DNA of 39,645 nt from positions 1-39,645 of the forward strand of contig CAZCAC010000081.1 of NCBI GenBank assembly GCA_964496575.1, given 5' to 3'. This DNA is from CAZCAC01 sp964496575 (GTDB lineage: Bacteria; Planctomycetota; UBA1135; GCA-002686595). Below the pieces are notes generated by a model. The model was not told where the DNA came from, did not search any database, and saw only the letters and a list, made by a program, of their open reading frames with translations. Position numbers and translations under genes: made by a program. Positions 9,016 to 16,947 of this stretch are shown here, piece by piece (within the stretch, counting starts at the first letter, position 1; each line of letters opens with the position of its first letter).

Positions 9016-10611
9016 ATGATTCGAGCGAATCTGACGGGGAGAGGGTATGCCGGGGCGCTGGTGGTGGCGTTCGCCGTTCTGGCCATCGGAACGGTTCAGG
9101 CGCAGTCTCGGGGGGAGCTCTGGAAGCTGGAGAGCGACGGCTCCTGGCAGGCGGAGACGGTCGCCCTGGGCAATGACGGGACGCAGGTGTTCGCGGAGCA
9201 CGGGGCGTACATCAACTCGAAGATCCTGCTGTCGGGGCACGACAGCAATCCGCCCAGCCCGGTGTGGACCGACGTCGACAACCTGCTGAACTTCCATCGT
9301 TTCGTCGACTCGGCGCGGCGGGCGGACGTTCACGCGACGATGCACCTGGAGGTGGATGACGGAGGGATCTACCGCACGGCGGTGTTGAAGCGGTACTCGT
9401 CGGGAGCGGAGGAGCCGGACTGGACCTATGAGTTCGGTCTCTCGCTGGGCGACCAGAAGTACAACGAGGTGCGCGTCTCCGACGATGGACAGCGCATCAC
9501 CGCTGCCGTCTTCGACGGCGGGGGGACCAACAAGACGCACGTCGCCGTGTTCGAGGGATCGAGTGCGACGCCCACGAGCTACACGGCGGTCGACACCCAC
9601 ACCCCCTTCGAGGGATGGGCGGTCTCCGGCGATGGCTCGACGGCGGTCTTCCGCTCGAACCTGAAGCTGGTGGTCTTCGACCTCGACGCCAGCGCGGTGA
9701 TCCACGACGAGTTCATCTTCAGCGGCACGTTCAACGGCGGAATCGGACTGTCGGGAGACGGCTCGCTGCTGGCGGTCAACTGTGGAAGCACGGTAGCCCT
9801 CTACGAACGCCAGGGGAACGGCTACACCCAGACAGCAGTCCACTCGCTTCCCTCCGGGGGACACTGTCGCCGCCTGTCGATCTCTCGTGACGGTTCGACG
9901 CTGGCCCTGGCGGTCAACTTCTTCGGCCAGGCATCGCGGGTGGACGTACAGGCGCTGGATACGGCGACCGGTACCCTGACGGTGAACTACAGCATCACCG
10001 GTTCGGGAAGCTACACCAACATGTCCTCCGGCGTGGAGACGTCCGATGACGGAGCCTGGATCGCGGTGGGGCTCTGGGGAGACGAGCACCAGACCGTTCC
10101 CGAGCTCCTGGTCTTCCAGGACGGATCGGACGCGCCGGTGTGGTCGTACGACCTCCCCGGTTCGGTGATGGATCTGGGCTTCTCCCACGACGGTCGCCAC
10201 CTCGCGGCGGCGGTCAAGGGCGCGCACGCCAATGACTTCGGCGGCGGAGGCTCGTTCCGCTTCTTCGAGGTGCGCGAGCAGAACCTGGTGCTGAACGGGG
10301 TTCCCTCGATCGGTGAGACCGTCACCTTCGAGCAGGATCTCCCCGGAGGGAACATCGCGCGAGTGATCTGCTCGCCCGCGCTCGATCCGAACCCGGTCTT
10401 CTACGCCGGGATCGGCACCCTGCATCTGCAGCGGTGCCCGGAGATGACCTTCCTGCCGCACGGCACGCAGAACGGGAACGGCGTCTTCGAGACTCTCTTC
10501 ACGATTCCGAATGATCCGAATCTGATCGGGACCACGTCCTACTTTCAGGGGCTGGGGCTGTCGCCGCGGGGGCTCTCCGACAACTACGTCAAGGTGACCG
10601 TCTTGCCTTGA
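9016..10611 (+). CDS. Secreted WD40-like beta-propeller protein, paralog 3
   Basis: Encodes 531 residues from an ATG with a GGGGAG/GGGA ribosome binding region just upstream. The signal peptide (hydrophobic core GALVVAFAVLAIG, cleavage after VQA-Q) is followed at once by LWKLESDGSWQAETVALG, the family N-terminal motif. Blades show SDDGQRITAAV, SGDGSTAVF, SGDGSLLAV, SRDGSTLALAV and SHDGRHLAAAV. The C-terminal module of about 110 residues (from LNGVPSIGETVTFEQ to GLSDNYVKVTVLP) is nearly identical in pattern to that of the protein at 591, so these two are closer to each other than to the middle copy. It is followed by a very large palindrome and then by convergent recQ. I see no active-site signature; a binding or structural role outside the cytoplasm is inferred. 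Confidence 0.88.
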   Translation: MIRANLTGRGYAGALVVAFAVLAIGTVQAQSRGELWKLESDGSWQAETVALGNDGTQVFAEHGAYINSKILLSGHDSNPPSPVWTDVDNLLNFHRFVDSARRADVHATMHLEVDDGGIYRTAVLKRYSSGAEEPDWTYEFGLSLGDQKYNEVRVSDDGQRITAAVFDGGGTNKTHVAVFEGSSATPTSYTAVDTHTPFEGWAVSGDGSTAVFRSNLKLVVFDLDASAVIHDEFIFSGTFNGGIGLSGDGSLLAVNCGSTVALYERQGNGYTQTAVHSLPSGGHCRRLSISRDGSTLALAVNFFGQASRVDVQALDTATGTLTVNYSITGSGSYTNMSSGVETSDDGAWIAVGLWGDEHQTVPELLVFQDGSDAPVWSYDLPGSVMDLGFSHDGRHLAAAVKGAHANDFGGGGSFRFFEVREQNLVLNGVPSIGETVTFEQDLPGGNIARVICSPALDPNPVFYAGIGTLHLQRCPEMTFLPHGTQNGNGVFETLFTIPNDPNLIGTTSYFQGLGLSPRGLSDNYVKVTVLP

Positions 10612-10616
10612 GGGGC

Positions 10617-10824
10617 TCGAACGCCAGAGAAACCACAGAGGCACAGAGCCACAGAGCCTCACAGAGCAGCAGAAGAGCATCCGAAAGATAAGAAGAAGAA
10701 GATCCGGCTTCGCCGGATCTTCTTCTTCTTATCTTTCTTCTCGTGGTTTTCTTCTGTGTCTTCTTCTGCTGCCGCTCTGTGAGGCTCTGTGGCTCTGTGC
10801 CTCTGTGGTTTCTCTGGCGTTCGA
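10617..10824. repeat. 208-bp nested palindrome built from an ACAGAG-type repeat
   Basis: The outer arms, 10617-10667 and 10774-10824, are perfect 51-base inverted copies made of the recurring unit CCACAGAGGCACAGAGCCAC and its complement. A central 26-bp perfect stem (10683-10708 with 10712-10737, three-base loop) contains AAGAAGAAGA/TCTTCTTCTT. The segments between are also partly complementary. It fills the gap between the convergent propeller gene (stop 10611) and recQ (stop 10830). It can terminate transcription from both sides, but it is far longer than a terminator needs to be. Similar ACAGAG-rich repeats are dispersed in many environmental bacterial genomes. Confidence 0.9.
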
Positions 10825-10829
10825 CCCCC

Positions 10830-12536
10830 TCACCCCCCCCCATCCTCGAGTCGACGCACCCGCACCCGCCCCGGATCGATCGACCGCCGCTTCAAAGTCG
10901 AAGCATCCTCGACCAGCAGCCGAAGACGCCTCCCCTCCCCATCCACCCGCACCACCTGCGCGAGCCCACGCCGACCGACCTGGACCCAGTCGCCGCGCTG
11001 GAAAGCCCCGGACCGCCCATCGGCCCCCGCCTCGAGCGGTCGCTGCGGCCGCTCCACGAAGCGACCCTCTCTCCACCCTCGCGGATCGACGCACACGTCG
11101 CACGTCCCGCAACTCCCCTCCGGCTCGAGGACGCCGAAGTGTCGCGCCAGCGAGAGGCGGCGGCACTCCTCCCCCACCGAGGCGAAGCGCACCATCTTCA
11201 GGAGCCCGGTGAGGTCCCCGCGGAGCTTCTCCTCGCTGCCGACGAAGGCGGGCAACTCCTCCGGCGCGAGCTCCCGCGCGACGCGCAGGTCCCGCGTCTC
11301 GAAGGAGCCCCGGGTCACCCCGAGCACCTCGAGCCACTTCAAGCTGATCGACACGCGGTTGTCGCCGCGGTTCTTGACCAGGAGCTCGTCGCGCAGGTCG
11401 TCGAGCTCCCTGGACTGGATGCGCTCGCCCCAACCACGCAGGCACTCGTACACCCCGACGAGGTACTCGCGGCTGGGGTTCGCCCACTGCACGAAGTTCT
11501 GCTGGATGGCGACGTCCTCCTCGAAGTAGAGGAGCTCGCAGAGCGAGGGCTCACCGTCGCGTCCCGCGCGGCCCACCTCCTGCGCCCAGGCCTCGAGCGT
11601 GCGCGGGATCTGCGCGTGCAGGACGAAGCGGATGTCCGGCTTGTCGATCCCCATGCCGAACGCGTTGGTGGCCAGGACCACCTCCCGCTCGGAGTGCATG
11701 AATCGATCCTGCATCGAGCGGCGCTCCTCCGCCGACAGCTTGCCGTGGTAGACGAGGCTCTCCACCCCGCGGCGGCGCAGCTCGTCGTGCAGGTGTTCGA
11801 GGTCGCGGATGAGCGCCGAGTAGACGATGCCCGGGCCGTCGATGGTCGTGATCCGCTCCAGCAGCAAGGGGAGCTTCTCCTCCTCCCGCTCGACGCGCGT
11901 CGCGGCGAGGAAGAGGCCCGCTCGCTCGATCCCCTCGCGCAGGACCAGCGGATCGCGCAACCGGAGCGAGGTCACGATGTCCTCGGCGACGGCCGGCGTG
12001 GCGGTGGCGGTCAGGGCCACCGTCGGAGGTGACCCGAGGAGCTCGCGGTACTCCCCCAGCCGGTGGTAGTCGGGGCGGAAGTCGTGCCCCCAGTGGCTGA
12101 TGCAGTGCGCCTCGTCGATCGCGAGGCGGACCACCGAGAGGCGTGGGAGCACCTCCCGGAAGAGGGGGCTGCGAAAGCGCTCGGGGGTGATGAACAGGAG
12201 GTCGAGCTCCCCTCCCGCCGCGGCCTCCAGCGCCTCCGCGCGGTCGGCCGCCGAGAGCGAGGAGTTCACCGCGGCCGCGCGGAGGCCCCGGGAGCGCAGG
12301 TCGTCGACCTGGTCCTTCATCAGCGCGATCAGCGGGCTGATCACCAGCACCAGCCCCTCCAGCAGGAGCGCGGGGAGCTGGTAGACGAGCGACTTGCCGC
12401 CGCCCGTGGGAGCGATGTGCAGAGCATCGCGCCCCTCCAGGACGGCGCGGACCGCCTGCTCCTGCCTGCCCAGGAAGCCGGCGTGGCCGAAGTGCTCGAG
12501 GAGCGCGGCGCGCAGCTCTCCGGGGGTGTGGCTCAT
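10830..12536 (-). CDS. recQ: ATP-dependent DNA helicase, RecQ family
   Basis: Encodes 569 residues. It is a superfamily 2 DNA helicase that unwinds DNA 3' to 5' in recombination and repair, in the cytoplasm. Visible motifs are Walker A PTGGGKS (about residues 43-49), DEAH (141-144), TATAT (176-180) and GRAGRDG (322-328). A zinc site has Cys458, Cys476, Cys479 and Cys482, a C-x17-C-x2-C-x2-C spacing close to the RecQ-Ct site. I see no HRDC domain. The last 60 residues instead form a small basic beta-rich segment (RGDWVQVGRRGLAQVVRV) resembling an SH3- or KOW-like fold. The start is the ATG at 12536, as in other RecQ proteins; further upstream the frame gives only low-complexity residues. The ribosome binding site is weak. 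The gene is the only clear intracellular enzyme in the left 30 kb. Confidence 0.95.
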   Translation of the reverse strand: MSHTPGELRAALLEHFGHAGFLGRQEQAVRAVLEGRDALHIAPTGGGKSLVYQLPALLLEGLVLVISPLIALMKDQVDDLRSRGLRAAAVNSSLSAADRAEALEAAAGGELDLLFITPERFRSPLFREVLPRLSVVRLAIDEAHCISHWGHDFRPDYHRLGEYRELLGSPPTVALTATATPAVAEDIVTSLRLRDPLVLREGIERAGLFLAATRVEREEEKLPLLLERITTIDGPGIVYSALIRDLEHLHDELRRRGVESLVYHGKLSAEERRSMQDRFMHSEREVVLATNAFGMGIDKPDIRFVLHAQIPRTLEAWAQEVGRAGRDGEPSLCELLYFEEDVAIQQNFVQWANPSREYLVGVYECLRGWGERIQSRELDDLRDELLVKNRGDNRVSISLKWLEVLGVTRGSFETRDLRVARELAPEELPAFVGSEEKLRGDLTGLLKMVRFASVGEECRRLSLARHFGVLEPEGSCGTCDVCVDPRGWREGRFVERPQRPLEAGADGRSGAFQRGDWVQVGRRGLAQVVRVDGEGRRLRLLVEDASTLKRRSIDPGRVRVRRLEDGGG

Positions 12537-12925
12537 CGGGAGATTGGAACCGGCTGGCGACGTGGGAGCAAGCGGGGGCGGGCGAACGCCCAAGGCTGAC
12601 GGGTCAACCGACCGTTCAGATCACGATACTCGCCGGCGTCGAGGCCCGCCTGGCCTGCTCTCCGCGCGCGGCGCGCGGAGACCGACTCCGAGGAAAACGA
12701 AGGTGCCGCTCCAGGGCGAGGGCCCCGGAGCGGCTAGCTCACGAGTGACGACTCCGGCGCCTCCTTCCTCACGCCGGAGAACCGATGCGGTGTATCGGCA
12801 GCTCCCGGAAGAACCGGGCGGTGGCAAGACGGGGTGCTAGGCCACCGGGCTCGGAAGGAGAGCCCGCCACGGCGTGGGCCAGAATTGTAGGGTGGTCCGG
12901 CGCCGGGCCCGTTCTGCCGGGTCCG
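12537..12925. other. Intergenic region with two hairpins, upstream of recQ
   Basis: No gene is supported here. The stretch lies downstream of the secreted-domain gene (stop at 12926) and upstream of recQ, both on the minus strand, so it should hold a terminator and the recQ promoter. One hairpin has a 7-bp stem, CGGGCTC/GAGCCCG at 12846-12866 with a GGAAGGA loop, and could be the terminator. Another is the GC-rich 12660-12680 palindrome, with 10-base arms CTCCGCGCGC/GCGCGCGGAG closing around a single centre base (12670). Promoter hexamers are not clear. Confidence 0.5.
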
Positions 12926-13921
12926 CTAGCGACGAGGAGCGGTGACTCCGTGCGCGAGGAGCGCGCCGTTGGTCCGGCGTCCCCGCTCGAAGGGAAGGTC
13001 AGCCGCACCACGGTAGCCGATCTTCTCGACCAGGACTCCGTAGACCGAGGGATCGTGGATGGTGGTGGCCGTCGAGGTCGCGAAGGCACCGACCATCCGG
13101 ATCCATCCGGTTTCGATGTGCTTCGCTCCGTAGAGCTCGTCCTCGTCGTCGTTGGTCCACTCCGCCAGGAACTCGTTGGCGAAGATGCCGGAGATGTCCA
13201 GGAGAGGCACGCGATCCCAGCAGTGGAAGGTGTGCTCGCTGGAGAAGATCTCCTCGTTGTCGTTGAAGATGAGGAAGTCGACCGTCGTCTGGAAGCCGGT
13301 CCCGCCGGTGAGGGCGATCAGGATCAGGTCGCTGTTGTAAGCGTTGCCTTGCCCCAGGAAACGGGGGATCAGGATCTCCTCGGGACTCGCGGTGTACTCG
13401 AGGTCGTTCAGGTCACGAAGCCCGTCGCTGTTGCGATCGGTCGTGGTCCCGGGCAGGGTCATCCCCAGGTAGGACACCGGGTTGACGGAGAACTCGAAGG
13501 CCTCGAGCCCGTCCACCGTCATCACGTTTCCGGTCAGGAAGTTGTGCGTGATCGGCACGGAGGTGTTCTCGGCGTCCACCGCGTACAGGTAGAGGTAGCC
13601 GCGCTCGTGCTCGGGGTTGTGGGCGTTGGTGATGAGGGTCAGCGTGTCCTTCGGAGTCAGCAGCTCGAAGCGGTCGAACTCCAGGCAGTCGATCGGCTCG
13701 CCATCCTCGTTGTACTTGCCGATATAGTGGAAGTGGACGCGGATATCCTCCGCCCCCTCCTGGGCGTCGACGTTGGTGACGGTGACGACCGAAACCACCC
13801 CGGCGCGGTTGTCGAACTCGGGATACAGCAGGAGGCTGCCTGCGTTCCTACCATCGGAGGCGAGCGCGGTACTCGTGAGGCCGGCGAACAGCAGCCCGGT
13901 AGCGAAAATGCGGTGAATCAT
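12926..13921 (-). CDS. Small secreted protein consisting of the PRFLGQ-type domain (copy B)
   Basis: Encodes 331 residues. The start is the ATG at 13921, with AAGGA about seven bases upstream and an immediate signal peptide (MIHRIFATGLLFAGLTSTA, cleavage near LAS). The open frame continues upstream without protein-like sequence. The mature protein is one domain: SLLLYPEFDNRAG near its start, DCLEFDR, LTPKDTLTLITNAHNPEH, MTVDGLEAFEFSVNPV, ILIPRFLGQ, FNDNEEIFSSEHTFHCW, LLDISGIF and AADLPFE near the end. The same order of motifs is found in the proteins at 2251, 15465 and 21894. The cysteines in DCLEF and FHCW are the two conserved in all copies and probably form a disulfide. I do not recognise the family; it has no enzymatic signature and looks all-beta. 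Function is unknown. Confidence 0.88.
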   Translation of the reverse strand: MIHRIFATGLLFAGLTSTALASDGRNAGSLLLYPEFDNRAGVVSVVTVTNVDAQEGAEDIRVHFHYIGKYNEDGEPIDCLEFDRFELLTPKDTLTLITNAHNPEHERGYLYLYAVDAENTSVPITHNFLTGNVMTVDGLEAFEFSVNPVSYLGMTLPGTTTDRNSDGLRDLNDLEYTASPEEILIPRFLGQGNAYNSDLILIALTGGTGFQTTVDFLIFNDNEEIFSSEHTFHCWDRVPLLDISGIFANEFLAEWTNDDEDELYGAKHIETGWIRMVGAFATSTATTIHDPSVYGVLVEKIGYRGAADLPFERGRRTNGALLAHGVTAPRR

Positions 13922-14682
13922 GTTGTTCCTTCCATGGTGGATACTCCTCCTCGAGGACCCGCAGTCCACCCCGTCACGGGCCCTCGTCGCGGTCGGCCCC
14001 TCTCCTCTCCAGCACCTTCGTCTCAGATAGCGAATTGGTGCGAAGGAGTCGGTCGGGCGCTCGATCCACGTTCGATGGTGCTTCATCGATGTGTCCATCA
14101 CGCCATGGATTCCCCAAAAAATCAACACTCCTTCCGAGGACAAAGCGGATGCTAGAAAGTCGCATTACGGGCGGGTAGGAAGTCGCAAAACGACACCGGA
14201 GCCATCGTTCCGCGGAGGGAGATTCGGAACGCCCTCTCGAACCCGTTGAGGGCGGGTGACTCCGCTCCCGCGCGCGGCCGGTGGCGAGGCGTGCCTCGCG
14301 AATGCCCGGAGGGGGCCGCGGAATGAAGTTGCAATTGGCCGCGGATTTTTCTCGGCCCTCCCGCGGTCCCGCGAGGCCCCCTCGGGGGCGCCGCTCCTCC
14401 GCCGGGTGCTCCCCCCGCGCGGGGTGCCGCGGAGCCCTCCCCCACGGCCTCTGAGGCCCGCCCGGGGCACTCCGGGACGACAGGAGCAGCCCCTTCCCCG
14501 CCGCGCTCCCAGGGCCCGTCGGGGGCGGCTGCGCGGATCTCCCGGCCCCCTCACCGAAGGAGAGACCGGACGGCGCGTCCGCCATCCGGTCGATCGACAC
14601 GGTCCGGGAGCGACCGGGGGCTTCGGCCCTCGGCGCCTGGTCACCTCTTCGGCCGCGCGCCTCCCGGCCGCGGCCGCGCGGG
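13922..14682. other. Long GC-rich intergenic region
   Basis: This 761-bp stretch contains open frames on both strands, but their translations are Arg/Pro/Gly/Ala-rich low-complexity sequence, typical of noncoding high-GC DNA. The right part (about 14250-14680) is extremely CpG-rich. The left 250 bases are less GC-rich and should hold the promoter and leader of the minus-strand gene that starts at 13921. GC-rich inverted segments just below 14683 could terminate the lipoprotein gene. I see no RNA gene, but a structured RNA cannot be excluded by eye. Confidence 0.45.
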
Positions 14683-15255
14683 TCACTTCTTGAACTGGGG
14701 GTGCTCGTCCAGGAACTCGTTCTGTCGGGTCACGGCGACCCAGTACCACTCCTGGTCGATCCACTGCCAGGTCTCGATCATCTCGAGCTGCTCGGTGAAG
14801 TCCTCGGGGGCGTTGTCAGCGGTCTTCAGGATGTCGTGGTGGGGCGTCCACAGCACCGAGACCTCGAGGAACGCCTGCTCCCCTTCCATGCCCAGGAGGT
14901 GCGGCTTGGAGGGGTTGCGGTACTCGTGGTCGGACTTGCCCGCCAGGTAGCCACCGAGCTTCTCCTGCCTGCGCCGGGCGGGCGCGAGGAAGTCGTAGGC
15001 CTGGATCCAGTCCTCCGCCTGGATCATTTCCCAGCGCTTCTCGGCGCGCGCCAGGGCGTCCTTCACGTCGGGGGCCTTCGGGGCGGGAGCCTCCGCCACC
15101 GGAGTCTCCGGCGCGGCCGGCTCGGTCGGGTTCGCGCCCGACTCCGCCTCTTCGCCGGAGCCGTCGCCGGGGCCGGCGTCGGAGTCGGCGCAACCGCAGC
15201 CGAGGAGGGGCAGGGCGAGGCACAGGCCGCCGAGCAAGTGGATAGAAAGTCGCAT
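14683..15255 (-). CDS. Small predicted lipoprotein
   Basis: Encodes 190 residues. The ATG at 15255 gives a lipoprotein signal with lipobox LLGC at residues 17-20 (Cys20 lipidated), so the protein should be membrane-anchored outside the cytoplasm. A linker of about 45 residues rich in Gly, Glu, Ala and Pro (GDGSGEEAESG, then PAAPETPVAEAPAPKAPD) follows. The folded part starts near DALARAEKRWEMIQAEDW and has alternating helix and strand character with many Trp and Tyr (YDFLAPARR, VSVLWTPHHD, QWIDQEWYWVAV). The layout resembles small NTF2-like or DUF4878-type lipoproteins, in which a cone-shaped domain follows a tether, but I am not certain of the family. It lies downstream of the gene at 15465 on the same strand, with a hairpin between them, so it probably has its own transcript. 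Confidence 0.82.
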   Translation of the reverse strand: MRLSIHLLGGLCLALPLLGCGCADSDAGPGDGSGEEAESGANPTEPAAPETPVAEAPAPKAPDVKDALARAEKRWEMIQAEDWIQAYDFLAPARRRQEKLGGYLAGKSDHEYRNPSKPHLLGMEGEQAFLEVSVLWTPHHDILKTADNAPEDFTEQLEMIETWQWIDQEWYWVAVTRQNEFLDEHPQFKK

Positions 15256-15369
15256 GGTCGTCCGTCCGTGGTTCTGGTGGCTTCGTTCCACCCCGTCTAC
15301 GCGGCGTGGCGCGCTTCGTTGGTGGAACTCGCCGCGGTGCCCGAGGCGGGCTCGAGCCGTTCGATCTCG

Positions 15370-15408
15370 AAAGGAGAAGGGGTCAGATGGCTGGAACCAC
15401 CTGACCCC
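15370..15408 (-). repeat. REP-like hairpin, also a likely terminator
   Basis: A perfect 8-bp stem GGGGTCAG (15379-15386) with CTGACCCC (15401-15408) has an inner TGG/CCA continuation. Read on the minus strand it is followed by TTCTCCTTT, a pyrimidine run fit for intrinsic termination of the gene ending at 15465. The GGGGTCAG...CTGACCCC core preceded by an AAAGGAGAA stretch strongly resembles dispersed REP-type sequences mobilised by REP-associated tyrosine transposases in other genomes. Only one copy is in this window. Confidence 0.6.
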
Positions 15409-15464
15409 GAAATCTATCTCGCAGGAACCGGTTGGGCAGAAGATCTGCCTCTAATTATGCCGGC

Positions 15465-16436
15465 TCAGTCTTGACCCATCAGGTCGCGCGGGAGCAGCTT
15501 GCCCTTGGCGTTGGTGCCGGTCTCGAAGGGCAGGTCCGCGACGCCGCGGGTACCGATGCGCTCGACCAGGACGGCGTAGACGGCCGGATCCGGGATGGTC
15601 ACGAGAGTCGAGCTCGCGGAGGAACCCCACATGCGGAACCAACCAGTCTCGACGTGCTTCGCACCGAGGATCTCGTCTTCGTCGTTGTTGGTGAACTCAT
15701 CAAGGAAGTCGTTGCTGAAGATGCCCGAGATCTCGAGCAGCTCGATCCGCTCCCAGCAGTAGAAGGTGTGCTCCGAGGAGAACTCTTCTTCGTTGTCGTT
15801 GTAGATCAGGAAGTCGACGGTGACGTCGAACTTGCTGCCAGTCATCCCAACGAGGATCAGCTCGCTGTTGTAGATGTTGCCCTGACCGAGGAAGCGGGGG
15901 ATAAGGAGCTCGCCGGGGCTCTCTTCGTACTCGTTGCCGTCCAGGTCGCGGACACCGTTGTCCATGTTCTCGACGTCGGGGCCGGCGAGATAGGCGACGG
16001 GGTTGACCGAGTACTCGAACGACTCGATGCCGTCGACGGTCATCACGTTACCGATGAGGTAGTCGTGAGCGATCGCGTGGTTCACACCATCACGGGCGAA
16101 GGCGTAGACGAAGCCTTGCTCGTGCTGGGGGTTGTGCACGTTCGTGACCAGGGTGAGGGTGTCGTTGTCCGTCATGGTGACGGTACGGTTGAATTCCTCA
16201 CAGTCGATGGAACCTTCGTCGTCCAAGGCGCCGATGTACACGAACTCGACATCAACGTCGCCGACATCCACGGCGGTGTTGGTGATCGTGAGAACGGTGA
16301 CAATACCGTCACGGTTGTCGAATTCCGGGTACAGCAAGAGGCTGCCGGGGGTGCGACCGTCGGCCGTCGCCTGGGATGCCATCCCGAGGCCGGCGAGGGC
16401 GGTCAAACCGGTAAGAACGAATTTGTGGAATCTCAT
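15465..16436 (-). CDS. Small secreted protein consisting of the PRFLGQ-type domain (copy C)
   Basis: Encodes 323 residues. The start is the ATG at 16436, with an AGAGAG stretch upstream and an immediate signal peptide (MRFHKFVLTGLTALAGLGM, cleavage near ATA-D). The mature chain is a single copy of the family domain: LLLYPEFDNRDGIVTVLTI, DCEEFNRTV, DNDTLTLVTNVHNPQHE, MTVDGIESFEYSVNPV, LLIPRFLGQ, YNDNEEEFSSEHTFYCW, LLEISGIF, VADLPFE. It is closest in layout to copy B (12926-13921); a lipoprotein gene sits between them. It is very acidic and less GC-rich than its neighbours, which may mean high expression or a different age. Conserved cysteines sit in DCEEF and FYCW. No known enzymatic motif is visible. 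Function is unknown. Confidence 0.9.
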   Translation of the reverse strand: MRFHKFVLTGLTALAGLGMASQATADGRTPGSLLLYPEFDNRDGIVTVLTITNTAVDVGDVDVEFVYIGALDDEGSIDCEEFNRTVTMTDNDTLTLVTNVHNPQHEQGFVYAFARDGVNHAIAHDYLIGNVMTVDGIESFEYSVNPVAYLAGPDVENMDNGVRDLDGNEYEESPGELLIPRFLGQGNIYNSELILVGMTGSKFDVTVDFLIYNDNEEEFSSEHTFYCWERIELLEISGIFSNDFLDEFTNNDEDEILGAKHVETGWFRMWGSSASSTLVTIPDPAVYAVLVERIGTRGVADLPFETGTNAKGKLLPRDLMGQD

Positions 16437-16947
16437 GATGCTCTCTCTGGGAAGGAGTTGAAGCCTAGGTGACATTGATTTCGACGGCCGGGACTCGGCC
16501 TACGATGCACACACATCACTTGGTGGTTGCGTGGCCCGCGCTCTCTCCCCCGCACCTCTGACACAGCGTCATCGGGATCCGCGGTCGGAGCGGGCTACAG
16601 GCCTCCAAGCACTGCTCATTCGAAGGATGATGCATATCATCCCAGGAAGGAAACAGGCAAGGCTTTTCTTGAAAAGCCCTGGAACGATGGGATTTTGAAA
16701 GCCCCGGAAGGAAGTGTCCGGGTCTCCCGGGAACCCCTTTCCAGGAAGACGCATTTCAACCTGAGATCGGCGGGGGCGCAAGGGCAAAATGCCGGGAATC
16801 CGGCTCTTTCCTCGTCAACCCGGGGCCGGAACCGTAGACCGGGCTCCCCCCCGCCTCCCCGGTGGTTCGCCCCCGGGATGGCGGGGAGATCAGACCCCGA
16901 GCTCCCGAGGTTATCTCGGAGCCCTCACACGACCGATAGAGCTGAGC
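16437..16947. other. Divergent intergenic region
   Basis: This 511-bp stretch separates copy C (minus) from the FG-GAP gene (plus). It is comparatively AT-rich between 16600 and 16720. It contains a palindrome GGCTTTTC/GAAAAGCC at 16661-16678 and an ATGATGCATATCAT-like near-palindrome just upstream (about 16627-16640), either of which could be a regulator site. A purine-rich ribosome binding stretch (GGGAAGGAG) occurs at about 16448-16456 on the plus strand but is in the wrong orientation for copy C. Frames running rightward through the region lack protein character until the ATG at 16948. Confidence 0.45.

Noticed and set aside
7094..10680. Two long minus-strand open frames (617 and 584 codons) opposite the propeller genes
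   Set aside because: Both are mirror images of the real plus-strand propellers. Composition is Arg/Glu/Val/Gly-heavy, with no recognisable motif and no ribosome binding site.
8898..14186. A 12-base match GTAGGAAGTCGC at 8898-8909 and 14175-14186, considered as a shared operator
   Set aside because: The two sites have different orientation and distance relative to the nearby genes, and a single 12-base match in 40 kb is weak evidence.
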